This document shows, piece by piece, positions 49,964-50,252 of a DNA stretch of 50,252 nucleotides. This stretch comes from Pedobacter sp. Leaf216 (lineage in GTDB: Bacteria > Bacteroidota > Bacteroidia > Sphingobacteriales > Sphingobacteriaceae): assembly GCF_001421515.1 (NCBI RefSeq), contig NZ_LMKM01000003.1:99604-149855 (forward strand). The letters run 5' to 3'. Within the stretch, counting starts at the first letter, position 1. Every line of letters starts with the position of its first letter. The translations under genes and the position numbers were made by a program. Below the pieces are notes generated by a model. The model was not told the DNA's origin and did no database searches. It saw only the letters and a program-made list of their open reading frames with translations.

Positions 49964-50252
49964 AATCCGTCACCTTGAATTTATTTAAGGGCCTTTGTAA
50001 ATACTTATTACATTGATATTAATCCTGAAATCAGGTTTCTGTACGTTTCGGTTGCGGTAGTCCTGCTAACGCTGCAAGTCCACACTCGTACCTCGTTGCG
50101 GGCTTTCCACTTATATCAGGTTTATTTAACATTAAACAGTAATCCTTCGGTTCTTAATTAAGCGGTATAAAGGTTGCGTTGAGTCTGCGTTAGGGATTGT
50201 AAGGGTTCAGTGCCGATTCTTCATCGGTACCGGAGCGCAGCGCAGCCCTGCA
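49964..50252. repeat. Composite intergenic repeat, copy 2, cut by the window end
   Basis: It starts 618 bp after copy 1 and follows it with few substitutions; the 90-bp unit begins at the same offset (211 bp, at 50175). The window ends inside the first 90-bp unit, so the number of tandem units is unknown. Confidence 0.85.

Larger units (their letters stand above)
49338..50252. other. Gene-free right end made of repeats
   Basis: No coding region is supported after the Rrf2 stop. The stretch is filled by two copies of a composite repeat (49346-49736 and from 49964), a short degenerate repeat of cagtttt/ttggcag units (49781-49848) and a palindrome at 49872-49892. Confidence 0.75.

Noticed and set aside
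49346..50252. CRISPR array
   Set aside because: The repeats are 90 bp and longer, directly adjoining without unique spacers, and no cas gene is present.
49338..50252. Insertion sequence or group II intron
   Set aside because: No transposase, reverse transcriptase or terminal inverted repeats with target duplication could be seen inside the window.

Overview
The window reads as a chromosomal stretch of a Bacteroidota bacterium, most likely Sphingobacteriaceae (Pedobacter-like). The support is AT-rich DNA, two SusC/SusD pairs, many C-K-K lipoproteins, -33/-7 promoters of the TTTG / TAnnTTTG type, BatA/MoxR-type gene clusters, and intergenic palindromes such as cgtcattccc...gggaatgacg. I saw no rRNA, tRNA, CRISPR array, transposase or phage gene. 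The genus is an inference.

Layout. 1-600: tandem ~250-bp non-coding repeats with an inner hairpin. 616-5349 (minus): a tldD-tldE-tldD metallopeptidase cluster. 5350-5810: intergenic repeats. 5811-12976 (minus): a five-gene MoxR / DUF58 / BatA cluster, with a divergent DUF4159 gene at 13125. 13800-21150: mostly single genes. These are a small HMA-like protein and a TetR regulator sharing overlapping divergent promoters, a pentapeptide-repeat gene with no canonical start codon, an Lrp regulator, a DUF1015 protein, a 32-residue membrane protein, a secreted DUF4350-like protein, a DUF1543 protein and an FAD/NAD(P)-binding protein.

22180-41192: one co-directional run of 11 genes (about 19 kb) with gaps of at most about 31 bp, ended by a clear intrinsic terminator. 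It has two modules: SusC1-SusD1-FAS1-(DUF5007-like), then SusC2-SusD2-FAS1-(IPT/delta-60)-(phosphodiesterase-like+LamG)-(M60 peptidase)-(phosphodiesterase-like+LamG). A GH2 beta-galactosidase and a GH27 alpha-galactosidase follow. Three identical 12-bp sites, CAAACGTTTGCG, two before susC1 and one before the GH2 gene, suggest that one LacI-family regulator controls the locus. The parts fit a surface machine that binds and cuts a galactose-decorated glycoprotein, imports the pieces and removes galactose in the periplasm. Both phosphodiesterase-like proteins have lost metal ligands and may be binding proteins. This locus is the best candidate here for an undescribed system.

46135-49337: a small cysteine-bearing lipoprotein, an M23 peptidase, a membrane metallophosphoesterase and an Rrf2 regulator with four clustered cysteines. 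49346-50252: a composite repeat in two copies, the second cut by the window end.
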